A stretch of 64,000 bases of DNA from a virus, in the IMG/VR virus record IMGVR_UViG_3300031722_000008, positions 1 to 64,000 of that record. The stretch is one strand, 5' to 3'. The notes under the pieces were generated by a model, which worked only from the letters and a program-made list of their open reading frames with translations, ran no database searches and was not told the DNA's origin. Position 1 is the stretch's first letter, and each line of letters begins with the position of its first letter. Positions 44,976-52,439 of the stretch are shown here, piece by piece. Made by a program: the position numbers and the translations under genes.

Positions 44976-45654
44976 AATAGAAACTATTTATTTCATTTTT
45001 TCCTCTTTCAATATCATCATATAATCTACTTCTGTCATGATCAACATCATGAAGATCATCTCTTCTCTCTTGTGGCGCTTCTTTAGGCATTACACCACAC
45101 ATTGCTCCACATTGAGGGCATCTACCATCCTCACTATCAGGCTTTCCTGCATAGCCACATTGTTCACAATTAATATCACCCATATACCCCGAAAGCTTTA
45201 GTAGTGCTTGTTTCTCTATTTTATTTTTATAGTATTCTTTTTTTTCATCTTCTTCTGTTACGGAATTTACCATTCTTCTTTTCTCATCTTCATTTGGACT
45301 TTCTTGAACTTCCTTTTCCTCATCAGTCATCTTATTATCTTCGTCATGAGGAATTTCCATATCTGCTTTTTTGAATACCCCAAGAGCAGCAGAACCTAAT
45401 TTCTTAGCGGCACTAACACCTGGACCTGCTGCTAATCCACCAAGAGCTAATCCACCCATAACTCCACCAGCTATATTTCCAGCCTTTTCATCCGGAGAAG
45501 CACCAGGATTAGCTTCATTAGCTGATACACCCTTCATTGAGCCGATTCCAGCCCCAAGCAATGCTCCGCCAGTTGTTCTACCTAGAAATTTACCTACTTG
45601 AGCAAATCCAGCAGTTTTAAGTATTTCTTCACTTAAATTATTTATTTCATTCAT
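44974..45654 (-). CDS. virion protein with zinc ribbon and internal targeting-like peptide
   Basis: A 226-residue protein. The N-terminus LSEEILKTAGF and the internal EYYKNKIEKQALLK (near residue 145) both resemble the processing/targeting peptides. Between them lie a Gly-rich hydrophobic segment and an acidic stretch; after the second comes a zinc ribbon (CEQCG, CPQCGAMCG) and a charged tail. The start follows AAAGGAGG. It looks like two joined virion modules. Confidence 0.65.
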   Translation of the reverse strand: MNEINNLSEEILKTAGFAQVGKFLGRTTGGALLGAGIGSMKGVSANEANPGASPDEKAGNIAGGVMGGLALGGLAAGPGVSAAKKLGSAALGVFKKADMEIPHDEDNKMTDEEKEVQESPNEDEKRRMVNSVTEEDEKKEYYKNKIEKQALLKLSGYMGDINCEQCGYAGKPDSEDGRCPQCGAMCGVMPKEAPQERRDDLHDVDHDRSRLYDDIERGKNEINSFY

Positions 45655-45723
45655 AACAATCGAACCTCCTTTATTAGTATAATTATATGATAAAAATAAT
45701 TCTTTGGAAAGGAAAGTGATTAT

Positions 45724-46236
45724 ATGTCAAGAATATCATTCTCTAGATGGGCTATGAATATAGCTGAGGAAACAAAAAGAAGAAGTACTTGTTGTTCCAG
45801 AAAAGTAGGTGCAATAATAGTAAAAGATAAAAACCTTATATCTACAGGATATAATGGCGCACCAAGTGGAGCAACTCACTGTACAGATATTGGTTACTGC
45901 AAAAGGAGAGAGATGGGATTTAAGTCAGGGGAGGGATTGGAGTTTTGTAGAGCTGGTCATGCTGAATCAAATGCAATAGATCAATGTGCAAAACATGGAA
46001 ATAGTTGTGATGGAGCAACTATGTATGTTACTACGCAACCATGTGTGTTTTGCACAATAAGACTCATTCAGGCAGGAATAAAAAAGGTTATATTTAAAGG
46101 AGAATATCCAACCAAACTAGCAAAGGAATTAGCTGATGAAAGTGGATTGGAATTTATTAAATATGGGGAGGACGTTTCGTACGAATTTTTGCCAGCTGAT
46201 AAAAATGCAGTAGTCCATCCTCTTAAGATTGATTAA
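45724..46236 (+). CDS. dCMP deaminase
   Basis: A 170-residue zinc deaminase converting dCMP to dUMP, the substrate for thymidylate synthesis. Zinc ligands and catalytic Glu are in GHAESN (His79, Glu81) and PCVFC (Cys107, Cys110). The N-terminal half carries an extra Cys/His-rich loop (HCTDIGYCKRRE) as in other phage dCMP deaminases. The start follows GGAAAGGAAAGTGATTAT. It links functionally to the ThyX-like gene. Confidence 0.9.
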   Translation: MSRISFSRWAMNIAEETKRRSTCCSRKVGAIIVKDKNLISTGYNGAPSGATHCTDIGYCKRREMGFKSGEGLEFCRAGHAESNAIDQCAKHGNSCDGATMYVTTQPCVFCTIRLIQAGIKKVIFKGEYPTKLAKELADESGLEFIKYGEDVSYEFLPADKNAVVHPLKID

Positions 46237-46262
46237 AACTTAATCAATCCACTATAAAATGG

Positions 46263-46276
46263 TATAAGATATTAAA
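46263..46276 (+). promoter_or_regulatory. TATAAGATATTAAA phage promoter motif, site 7
   Basis: Exact match 11 bases upstream of a tRNA-like gene; the only plus-strand tRNA-like element in the window. Confidence 0.6.
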
Positions 46277-46286
46277 GAGAAAGAAA

Positions 46287-46354
46287 TAAATTATAGCTCA
46301 GTTGGTTAGAGCGGTCTATATGACATGTCGTAGGTTCAAGTCCTACTGATTTAT
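46287..46354 (+). tRNA. tRNA-like gene with reduced anticodon arm
   Basis: The acceptor stem (TAAATTA/TGATTTA), D arm (GCTC...GAGC) and T arm (GTAGG TTCAAGT CCTAC) are all good. Only 17 bases (46313-46329) lie between the D and T stems, where about 23 are normal, and they form at best a 3-bp stem with a five-base loop. No CCA is encoded. It may be non-decoding, and the amino acid cannot be assigned. Confidence 0.55.
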
Positions 46355-46390
46355 TTTTCTTTAATTTTTTATAGATTGGAGGTATACTAA

Positions 46391-46402
46391 ATGAAAGATT
46401 AA
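46391..46402 (+). other. three-codon minicistron with strong ribosome binding site
   Basis: GGAGGTATACTAA is followed by ATG AAA GAT TAA, 22 bases before the SprT-like gene. It resembles the element at 14053. Confidence 0.3.
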
Positions 46403-46424
46403 AATTATGGGGGTATGAATAACT

Positions 46425-47042
46425 ATGAATACAAACATGGAAGTAATACTAAGAGAGCTAAGAAAAATGTTTATCGAATTTAATATCAAATATTTTGATG
46501 GGCAACTAAAAGAACCTATGATTGTGGTTCAAACTCATGGACAAAAGAAAAGTACATTAGGTTGGTGTTCAGTTCATCAGATATGGAGTGGAGAAAACGA
46601 GGACGAAAAAGAGTATGAAATTACAATGTGTGCAGAATACTTAAACAGAACCTTTCATGAACTTTGCGGAACAATGCAACATGAGATGGTTCATCTCTAT
46701 AATATTTATAACAATATCCAAGACGTCAATGCTAATGGAAAAACACATAATACAAAATTCAGAGATGCAGCAGAATCAAGAGGATTACACATAGAAAGAG
46801 CAGATAAAATTGGTTGGTCAGTAACAACACTAACTGATTCTATGCGAGAGTTTGTTGATTCTTTGGATATTGATAAGTCGGTGTTTTCATGGAAAAGAAC
46901 TAATTTTGTTGCTCCGAAGAAAACTAGAAAGCCATCGACTAAACTCAAATACGTGTGTCCTGATTGTGGAGCAAGCTTTGAGAGTAAAAAAGAAATCAAG
47001 GCTATATGTACAGATTGTGATACAATATTTAATCAAGCATAA
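46425..47042 (+). CDS. SprT-like zinc metalloprotease
   Basis: A 205-residue protein of the SprT/Spartan type. The catalytic motif HEMVH (86-90) is in TMQHEMVHLYN, followed by GKTHNTKFRDAA, which supplies the third region seen in SprT proteins. A C-terminal zinc ribbon (CPDCGASF, CTDCD) lies at 175-200. Eukaryotic relatives cut protein-DNA crosslinks; bacterial and phage members are poorly known. The start follows GGGGG. A second zincin follows directly. Confidence 0.8.
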   Translation: MNTNMEVILRELRKMFIEFNIKYFDGQLKEPMIVVQTHGQKKSTLGWCSVHQIWSGENEDEKEYEITMCAEYLNRTFHELCGTMQHEMVHLYNIYNNIQDVNANGKTHNTKFRDAAESRGLHIERADKIGWSVTTLTDSMREFVDSLDIDKSVFSWKRTNFVAPKKTRKPSTKLKYVCPDCGASFESKKEIKAICTDCDTIFNQA

Positions 47043-47045
47043 TTA

Positions 47046-47076
47046 AAACAGTCATCAGAAATTGATGACTGTTTTT
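47046..47076 (+). terminator. intrinsic terminator
   Basis: AAACAGTCATCA and TGATGACTGTTT stem followed by a T run after the SprT-like gene. Confidence 0.8.
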
Positions 47077-47100
47077 TATTTGAAAGGAATGAGATAATTC

Positions 47101-47721
47101 ATGAAGATAACAAAAAATACAATGCAAGAAAGTTTAGATAAAGCCCTAGAAATATTTTCGAAAAACGTAATAAAACCTAACTGTTCAGTCATAATAAAAT
47201 ATATCAATGACGAAGATTTCATAGCAAGTGCAAAGGATACACAATTCAATTCTATGCTAATTAATTCTAAATTCTACGAAGATTTCGATAAGGAATATAA
47301 AAGTTTTGCAGCAGTCTATCCGATGGACAAAACTCAAATAATTAAACTTATGGGATTACCTTATCGAATATCAATATCTTTAGACAGAGCCAAAAGAGTG
47401 CTTTCTAAAGAAAGCACTAAAAATACAAAGGAATATCTTTTACATGTTTTCTTCCATGAATTAACACATTTATTTGAGGACGAAATAAAAGATAAATACA
47501 GTGAATGCTATGATATAATTTCAAACAAATATAATAGTGAAAATCATATAAATGAAATGCTTGCAGAAACATTTTCTTATAAATATACTGACCATGTACG
47601 TTGCGATGAAATGGAGAAGAGATTGAATTACAAATTATATAAAAGGCTTAATAATCAGAGAATAAATATAGTGCATCATGATGATGAGAAAGAAATGACG
47701 GAATACATGAAATATATTTAA
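47101..47721 (+). CDS. putative zinc metalloprotease (HExxH)
   Basis: A 206-residue protein with VFFHELTHLFEDE (His119, Glu120, His123) and a downstream Glu-containing helix (NEMLAETFSYKY, about 151-162) spaced as in gluzincins. No signal peptide is visible, so it is probably intracellular. The family is not recognised beyond the zincin motif. It is placed after the SprT-like protease; the start follows GAAAGGAATGAG. Confidence 0.65.
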   Translation: MKITKNTMQESLDKALEIFSKNVIKPNCSVIIKYINDEDFIASAKDTQFNSMLINSKFYEDFDKEYKSFAAVYPMDKTQIIKLMGLPYRISISLDRAKRVLSKESTKNTKEYLLHVFFHELTHLFEDEIKDKYSECYDIISNKYNSENHINEMLAETFSYKYTDHVRCDEMEKRLNYKLYKRLNNQRINIVHHDDEKEMTEYMKYI

Positions 47722-48029
47722 TTAATTTCAATGTTCCATCTAGCCTCAAAAGGCTTCTTTGTTTCTTTGATACCTTTTATATTTTTTGTTTTGAATCTCC
47801 TAATTTCATTTTTTGTAGTATCGAACCCCCAAAAATCATCACCTGAAAGTTTGTAGGGTTCAACCAATCTTTTTGTTTTAGTACCTTTTTTGTCTTTGTA
47901 AGATATCTCTAAGAGATTTTTATTGAGACCACAATTTTTAATTTTGTTGATTCTTTTATCATTCATAGTTAATTCTTGTGCCTGTTTTTCAATATAATCC
48001 TTATATTTATTTCTAAGATGAATATTCAT
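47718..48029 (-). CDS. WYL-like domain protein with capsid-targeting-like N-terminus
   Basis: A 103-residue protein. Residues 6-16 (NKYKDYIEKQA) match the shared targeting-like peptide. The rest resembles a WYL domain: LLEISYKDKKGTKTKRLVEPY, a WGFD strand and RRFKTKNIKGI. WYL domains bind ligands or nucleic acids and are frequent in phage-defence and regulatory proteins. ATG 48029 lies 5 bases from an AAGGAGTTGAT site buried in a perfect hairpin. Packaging and delivery to the host are inferred. Confidence 0.65.
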   Translation of the reverse strand: MNIHLRNKYKDYIEKQAQELTMNDKRINKIKNCGLNKNLLEISYKDKKGTKTKRLVEPYKLSGDDFWGFDTTKNEIRRFKTKNIKGIKETKKPFEARWNIEIN

Positions 48030-48033
48030 TAAT

Positions 48034-48071
48034 ATCAACTCCTTGATTCTTATTTTAATCAAGGAGTTGAT
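48034..48071 (-). promoter_or_regulatory. hairpin masking the ribosome binding site of the WYL-like gene
   Basis: ATCAACTCCTTGAT and ATCAAGGAGTTGAT form a perfect 14-bp stem with a 10-base loop. On the minus-strand mRNA the second arm contains the AAGGAG site for ATG 48029, so translation would be blocked when folded. Confidence 0.6.
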
Positions 48072-48098
48072 TAGTATCAATAAGAAAGAGGGAGATTT

Positions 48099-48437
48099 AT
48101 GAAAATAATTAATTTAGTAGCACATAATATAAATGTATTAAACAAAGATGGCAAAGAAATAATAATTCCTCCTAGTGGGAAAATAGTAAGAGTAGAATTT
48201 GTTCAAGAAGAAATTAATAATGTAGATAATTTTTCTATCTTTAAGAAAAGTTATAACAATGTAAAGTTTCCTATTGATATAGAAAGTGATAAATTCTACA
48301 TCGTCAGTAGAGAGGTGCTTAAAGCTCTACAAGAGCAAGATTATCCTATGGTTAATAACTTTATGTCTCCGAACACAACGAAGGCTAAGAAAGACGAGAA
48401 TGGGGTTATTTTAAACGTTAGGGGCTTTACTGTATAA
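48099..48437 (+). CDS. conserved-looking small phage protein
   Basis: A 112-residue protein starting KIINLVAHNINVL with IIIPPSGKIVRVEF, a pattern I recall from short phage proteins (LTPH...PPSG...RV) of unknown function. The start follows AGAGGGAGATTT. The last codons run into promoter site 8. Confidence 0.6.
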   Translation: MKIINLVAHNINVLNKDGKEIIIPPSGKIVRVEFVQEEINNVDNFSIFKKSYNNVKFPIDIESDKFYIVSREVLKALQEQDYPMVNNFMSPNTTKAKKDENGVILNVRGFTV

Positions 48438-48446
48438 GATATTAAA
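48433..48446 (+). promoter_or_regulatory. TATAAGATATTAAA phage promoter motif, site 8
   Basis: Exact match overlapping the stop of the previous gene, 22 bases before ATG 48469. Confidence 0.6.
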
Positions 48447-48468
48447 AAGAAGAAAGAGAGTGATAGTA

Positions 48469-48867
48469 ATGAAAATGACAGAAAATAACAAAAACAAAAA
48501 AATATTAAAGGGATTAATTAAAGAGTACAAATCAATGACAAAAAAATATGAAAAGGAGAGATTTGCTCATCCAGGATTAAAAAATGATATAAATCAATTA
48601 GGAAATGATATATTGGAATTAAATTCAAAAATAAAACATAACAGTATTATTGTAAATATAGAAAAAAGAAAAACAATTAAAGAGTGTGACAAGAAGATAG
48701 ACAATATGGTATTGGATTACAAAGCAATGAATAAATCATTAGATAAGTATGAAAAAGAAGGTAGTGAATTTAGTAAGAAAAAAGCAGATAAGTTAAAAAT
48801 TAAAATTAAGAAAATAGAAAAAGATATTTTAAGAATAAATGAAGAAAAAGAATTAGCAGCAAAATAA
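48469..48867 (+). CDS. Lys-rich coiled-coil protein
   Basis: A 132-residue, strongly charged helical protein (about one third Lys) without hydrophobic segments. ATG 48469 follows AGAGAGTGATAGTA. It is followed by a terminator, forming a promoter-gene-terminator cassette. Function unknown. Confidence 0.65.
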   Translation: MKMTENNKNKKILKGLIKEYKSMTKKYEKERFAHPGLKNDINQLGNDILELNSKIKHNSIIVNIEKRKTIKECDKKIDNMVLDYKAMNKSLDKYEKEGSEFSKKKADKLKIKIKKIEKDILRINEEKELAAK

Positions 48868-48871
48868 ATTA

Positions 48872-48898
48872 GGGGAACAGCAATGTTCCTTATTTTTT
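48872..48898 (+). terminator. intrinsic terminator
   Basis: GGGGAACA and TGTTCCTT (two G-T pairs) around GCAA, followed by a T-rich run. Confidence 0.65.
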
Positions 48899-48923
48899 GC
48901 TTTAATATGAGGGGGAGATTAAA

Positions 48924-49349
48924 ATGTCAAAATATATTTATCAAACAGTTCAAGAAAATGAATATCTAGATGTATATAGGATAACTGAGGGAGTACTCTT
49001 AAAAGTTTACAAAGTTAGAGCAATAGAAGGAGTTTATTTTATTGACATAAATAAGAGAAAAATGGAGAAGATATCTAAAGATATATATAAGCTCAAAGAA
49101 AAGAACAGTGTCTACGGAACTATTCTAGAAGCTGGAACTATAGTACTTGAAAATGTACCAGTAAAAATAACGGAATTAAAGAATTATAGATATGAAATAA
49201 AAACAACAGGAAACTCATTAGGAGGCTCTGCAATTAATTTCTCTAGGTACTTAGATACAATTAATCATCTAATAAATAAAACTCAAAATCCGAGCCAATA
49301 TGAATGGGAGAATGGAAATCCTGAATACATGCAGGGAGGACAAAAATGA
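48924..49349 (+). CDS. unknown protein
   Basis: A 141-residue, probably beta-rich protein; the start follows GAGGGGGAGATTAAA. Its end overlaps the next start as ATGA, so both are co-translated. No motif recognised. Confidence 0.6.
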   Translation: MSKYIYQTVQENEYLDVYRITEGVLLKVYKVRAIEGVYFIDINKRKMEKISKDIYKLKEKNSVYGTILEAGTIVLENVPVKITELKNYRYEIKTTGNSLGGSAINFSRYLDTINHLINKTQNPSQYEWENGNPEYMQGGQK

Positions 49350-49606
49350 AGAAAGTTATCATAATAGGCGTTGCAAGTGTAGGCTTCGAGGGGAGAGCTT
49401 TTTTACTTGAAGCTATAGCGAATGGGGAACTTGTAATTCCGGCTGAGAAACCTGTAAAGAAAGAGGATATGATACTTAACACTATGGATAGATTTGAAGT
49501 AATGGATGATTTTGATTTTAAGAAGATAGGTAACGAGGTAGGCAAGGCTAACAAGAAAGGTAAGTCAATTAAAAATTGGAATAAGAATAAATTTTGGCAA
49601 GGGTGA
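49346..49606 (+). CDS. small unknown protein
   Basis: An 86-residue protein overlapping the previous gene by 4 bases, with GGGAGGAC upstream. Its first residues (KKVIIIGVASVGFEGRAF) look like the first strand of a nucleotide-binding fold, but it is too short for a full Rossmann domain. Function unknown. Confidence 0.55.
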   Translation: MKKVIIIGVASVGFEGRAFLLEAIANGELVIPAEKPVKKEDMILNTMDRFEVMDDFDFKKIGNEVGKANKKGKSIKNWNKNKFWQG

Positions 49607-49610
49607 TATG

Positions 49611-49928
49611 ATGGCAGTGTGTAATAATTTTTTTGATGGAATGAGAATAGCTAATTTTGGAAACATTTCATTACATGGATTAGAGGTAATAGAAAACGTA
49701 CAACTTACTGATGGATTCTTAGAATACCCATCTAAAAGAAATAAGAACAAAAGGATACAAAAGAAATGGATCAAGAAATATGGATATAAACGCAAGCCAA
49801 TCCCAAATAAAAATATCTATATTTTTGAGAATAAGATATTGATGGCACATCCAGCAATTATTAAGAAAATGATGAAAGGAATGAATAAGGTTGAGAAAAG
49901 TACAGGAATCAATAACAAAAATATTTAA
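49611..49928 (+). CDS. small basic protein
   Basis: A 105-residue basic protein. ATG 49611 lies 7 bases after AAGGG; ATG 49608 is also possible. A cluster of Lys/Arg (SKRNKNKRIQKKWIKKYGYKRK) lies in the middle. It overlaps the next frame. Function unknown. Confidence 0.5.
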   Translation: MAVCNNFFDGMRIANFGNISLHGLEVIENVQLTDGFLEYPSKRNKNKRIQKKWIKKYGYKRKPIPNKNIYIFENKILMAHPAIIKKMMKGMNKVEKSTGINNKNI

Positions 49929-50232
49929 AGATTTTAAGTCCTTAAATAATCTTGATTTAAATAGTGAAAGGCACGAAGTAATAGAAGTATTGAATTTATT
50001 GGAAAAAGATATATCAAAAACAAAGGAAATGATAAATAATCAAGAAGGAGATTTTAAGCAATATTTAGAGTGCATGGCTTGCGGACACAAAAGCGTTCCA
50101 ATTAAGAGTGATTGTTTTGTTCTTCAGATGAGTAAATGTGAAGATTGCAATATAGAATTTTCTGTTAGGATGTTTAAAAGTGGTAGATTTAGAATGAGGA
50201 ATATGGGGGTAAAAAATGAGCGAAGTTCGTGA
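49891..50232 (+). CDS. unknown protein with zinc ribbon
   Basis: A 113-residue protein with a helical N-terminus and a C-terminal CMACGHK...CEDC zinc ribbon. The start is probably TTG 49891, 10 bases after AAAGGA, within the preceding gene. It overlaps the next gene by 17 bases. Confidence 0.5.
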   Translation: MRKVQESITKIFKDFKSLNNLDLNSERHEVIEVLNLLEKDISKTKEMINNQEGDFKQYLECMACGHKSVPIKSDCFVLQMSKCEDCNIEFSVRMFKSGRFRMRNMGVKNERSS

Positions 50233-50431
50233 ATCATTAGAAAAGAAAAAGAATAAAAAGGTTCTATTGGATAGAGAAATCATAAATACAATGCTTAGAG
50301 CTATCACTAAAGATGAAGATGTAGTAAGGAGATGGAACAACAAATGCAGATCAATTAAACAAAAACAGAAATCTATAAGGCGAATTGATAGACATATTCG
50401 TAGATTGGAAAAACTAGCAAAACCATTTTAG
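50216..50431 (+). CDS. small basic helical protein
   Basis: A 71-residue Lys/Arg-rich helical protein starting after ATATGGGGGTAAAA. It is part of a run of overlapping short genes (48924-50614). No family recognised. Confidence 0.55.
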   Translation: MSEVRESLEKKKNKKVLLDREIINTMLRAITKDEDVVRRWNNKCRSIKQKQKSIRRIDRHIRRLEKLAKPF

Positions 50432-50443
50432 GGAGGAATTAAT

Positions 50444-50614
50444 ATGTCTGATAACAAGAAAAATCCTATCATTGGAGAAACTATCAGTGATGTCCATTAT
50501 GGCAATCCTATGATTATAGAATTTGAGAGTGGAGATAAAATAGAAATGGAATTTTGCAGAGTAGATGGAGAAAACACTGCTCTTACGAAATATATAAAAA
50601 AAGAAAATAAATAA
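50444..50614 (+). CDS. small unknown protein
   Basis: A 56-residue frame (MSDNKKNPIIGETISDVHYGNPM...) with GGGAGGAATTAAT before ATG 50444. Last gene of the short-gene run before a strong terminator and the tRNA cluster. Confidence 0.6.
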   Translation: MSDNKKNPIIGETISDVHYGNPMIIEFESGDKIEMEFCRVDGENTALTKYIKKENK

Positions 50615-50648
50615 AATAATAGCGTGGCGATAAGCCACGCTATTATTT
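50614..50648. terminator. bidirectional intrinsic terminator
   Basis: AAATAATAGCGTGGC and GCCACGCTATTATTT form a 15-bp stem. It separates the plus-strand genes from the minus-strand tRNA cluster. Confidence 0.85.
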
Positions 50649-50649
50649 T

Positions 50650-50930
50650 TCGAGGTGCTACTTCATAAAATCCCTCACATAATCGATATAGTTTCAGTTT
50701 ACCATGCAGATTGTTATCTGACAAAGATATCAATTATTTTTACTTGTGGGCTGCAACGGCCACAAGCGAAGTCTTTTTTGTAGGGTTCGAACCCACTAAA
50801 CAGTATCATTCTTCACTATACAAATGCACCGTTTTTTCGCCGAGGTCAAGGATTAGAAGTCCTAGCCTATACCGGAGAGAACTAAAGCAAAAGTACACGA
50901 ATGCTGATATGAGAAACCCACTGTTTCTGC
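50650..50930 (-). other. non-coding end of the tRNA cluster with possible degenerate tRNAs
   Basis: T-arm-like sequences on the minus strand (GTGGG TTCGAAC CCTAC around 50780-50796, and AGGACTTCTAATCCTT near 50848-50864) lack convincing acceptor or anticodon arms. A hairpin CTTGTGG/CCCACAAG lies near 50744-50767. I cannot assign complete tRNAs here. Confidence 0.35.
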
Positions 50931-50933
50931 CAC

Positions 50934-51009
50934 TGGCCAAGGGAGCAAGGTTCGAACTTGCGCATACATATTCTAAGAATACAGCTCTACCACATTAAGC
51001 TATCCCCTG
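50934..51009 (-). tRNA. tRNA, anticodon probably TAG (alternative TTA)
   Basis: Acceptor CAGGGGA/TCCCTTG, D arm GCTT...GAGC, T arm GCAAG TTCGAAC CTTGC and an encoded CCA make a normal 76-base class I tRNA. With standard spacing the loop is CTTAGAA, giving anticodon TAG with one stem mismatch. A better-paired stem shifted by one base gives TTA, but with C at position 33. TAG would be Leu, yet the variable loop is short. Identity is uncertain. Confidence 0.6.
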
Positions 51010-51127
51010 AAAATCTTTTTTGGTATCCATTGCGGTATTTCCGCTAGTCCAATACCTGTATGATAAATCATACTAAATGTCACGATTTGAGCATGTCGTG
51101 AAATGACAGAGGCTTGTGAGGCTCTTT

Positions 51128-51222
51128 TGGCGGAGCGACAGAGATTCGAACTCTGGCATCGGTGACTAACCGACCTAGCAGTTTTCAAGACTGCCCCCTT
51201 ATAGCCACTTGGGTATCGCTCC
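51128..51222 (-). tRNA. tRNA-Ser(TGA)
   Basis: Acceptor GGAGCGA/TCGCTCC, anticodon arm GCAGT CTTGAAA ACTGC, a long class II variable arm, T arm CAGAG TTCGAAT CTCTG and encoded CCA. All features are normal for serine tRNA reading UCA. Confidence 0.85.
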
Positions 51223-51229
51223 ATATGTA

Positions 51230-51345
51230 CGACCAGTGAGGGATTTGAACCGCCTACTCAAATTTAAATCTTTAAATAACCCAATCCGGAAAAGTTAAGT
51301 TAGTGTTTTAAATCGTGCTTTAACCAAACATAAGCTACACTGGGC
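51230..51345 (-). tRNA. tRNA-like gene with ~40 extra bases in the anticodon region
   Basis: Acceptor GCCCAGT/ACTGGTC (one mismatch), D arm GCTT...AAGC and T arm GGCGG TTCAAAT CCCTC are recognisable. About 60 bases instead of about 22 lie between the D and T stems. ATTTAAA/TTTAAAT could close an enlarged arm. It is either interrupted or decayed, and the amino acid cannot be assigned. Confidence 0.45.
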
Positions 51346-51568
51346 ATGTAAGAGTAAATTAATACTCTAAATATAATACTAGGCTTGCAGAAGTTAACAA
51401 TACTGCAAGATGATGCCTTACTAATCTCGCCTTTATTCGCAAAACTAGGTTTACCTACTTCTTTCTTCTCATACTTCCTAATATTCTATTTACAATATTA
51501 ATTTTATGCCCCACATCATCTTAGCATTTTTAAGTATAAACTTAAAACATTGAATCAGCAGAGCAAGC
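51346..51568 (-). other. spacer in the tRNA cluster, possible decayed tRNA
   Basis: CTTGCAG and CTGCAAG (near 51383-51408) enclose a 12-base loop that contains TTGTTAA, like an Asn anticodon loop. No T arm or acceptor stem is convincing. I see no gene otherwise. Confidence 0.3.
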
Positions 51569-51717
51569 AGAGAATAAGAGGATTCGAACCTCCAATGGAT
51601 TTCCCATGTATAATTTCAACACAGCCAGATTATGAATCATCTGACAAGCTAATCTTATCAGTTTAGTACAAAGCACTAAACTGACTTAGCAGCGTATGCC
51701 CATTCCGCCATATTCTC
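51569..51717 (-). tRNA. interrupted tRNA-Leu-like gene (TAA?)
   Basis: The acceptor stem is perfect (GAGAATA/TATTCTC), the D arm GCGGAATGGGCATACGC is Leu-like and the T arm GGAGG TTCGAAT CCTCT is good, but the gene is 149 bases long. The stem GCTAA/TTAGC encloses 33 bases (51653-51685), including a 10-bp hairpin (51658-51684). Removing about 26 bases would leave GTTAAGA with anticodon TAA. The variable region is also about 40 bases too long. Splicing is hypothetical. Confidence 0.45.
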
Positions 51718-51896
51718 TGTACTTAGTCCCAACCTACTAAGTGATGAGCTCCTCATGAACTCTCCGAAATTTTCTCCTATTTAGGTACCTAACGGTGGAA
51801 ACTCATGACCTCTTGCGGTGCAGTACTACACATATTTACCAAGATCACTTATTCTCTTTAAGTCGAGGAGACATAATTTCTGAAACCTTTTGACTT
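51718..51896 (-). other. spacer in the tRNA cluster
   Basis: Contains tRNA-like fragments on the minus strand (for example GGTAAAT...AGTTTCC near 51795-51840), but no complete tRNA and no supported open reading frame. Confidence 0.3.
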
Positions 51897-51969
51897 TGGT
51901 GGACGATTGAGGATTCGAACCTCCGACTTTCAGACCAGCTGACACGCTTTACCCTTAAGCTATTCGCCC
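51897..51969 (-). tRNA. tRNA with abnormal anticodon arm
   Basis: Acceptor GGGCGAA/ATCGTCC (one mismatch), D arm GCTT AAGGGTA AAGC, T arm GAGG TTCGAAT CCTC and encoded CCA. The anticodon arm is two bases short. TCAG and CTGA pair around a five-base loop CTGGT. The anticodon cannot be read with confidence (GGT or TGG are possible). Confidence 0.55.
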
Positions 51970-52118
51970 ATATTAAATCCAGTCTTTCCTGGAAGTCACC
52001 TAAAATACTGATTACTCGACAATGGTTATGCCGTTATAACTCCGTATCAGCTTGGAGAGTTTCCTTATACACATCGTAGCCAATCCTAACCGCAAAAGCG
52101 CGGTGTGTACGGATTTAT

Positions 52119-52205
52119 TGGTGGAGCGAGTAGGACTTGAACCTACAATGAGCGAACTCAACAGATTTACAGTCTGCCTGCCTTTTCCAATTTGCATATC
52201 TCTCC
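52119..52205 (-). tRNA. tRNA-Tyr(GTA)
   Basis: Acceptor GGAGAGA/TCGCTCC (one mismatch), anticodon arm GCAGA CTGTAAA TCTGT, class II variable arm, T arm GTAGG TTCAAGT CCTAC and encoded CCA. Normal tyrosine tRNA. Confidence 0.85.
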
Positions 52206-52266
52206 ATAGTGAGAGTTTCTAATTATTTGACCTAGCCCGGAAACTCAATAAGGTAAATGGCTATTT

Positions 52267-52355
52267 TGGCGGAGAAGAAAGGACTCGAACCTCCATGCCG
52301 ATTTCTCGACAATAGCTTAGCAAGCTATCGTGGCTACCAATTTCACCACTTCTCC
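52267..52355 (-). tRNA. tRNA-Ser(GCT)
   Basis: Acceptor GGAGAAG/CTTCTCC, anticodon arm ATAGC TTGCTAA GCTAT, class II variable arm, T arm GGAGG TTCGAGT CCTTT and encoded CCA. Reads AGC/AGU. Confidence 0.85.
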
Positions 52356-52439
52356 AAGTTGTTTCTAATTATTTTCGTAACTTCTTTTCGTCGTTACTTT
52401 CTAAGCCTAGAAACCTTTCAAATATGGCTCGTATTGTAT

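Noticed and set aside
51569-51717. Group I intron in a tRNA-Leu gene
   Set aside because: The insertion is only about 62 bases and lacks the conserved P, Q, R and S elements of group I introns.
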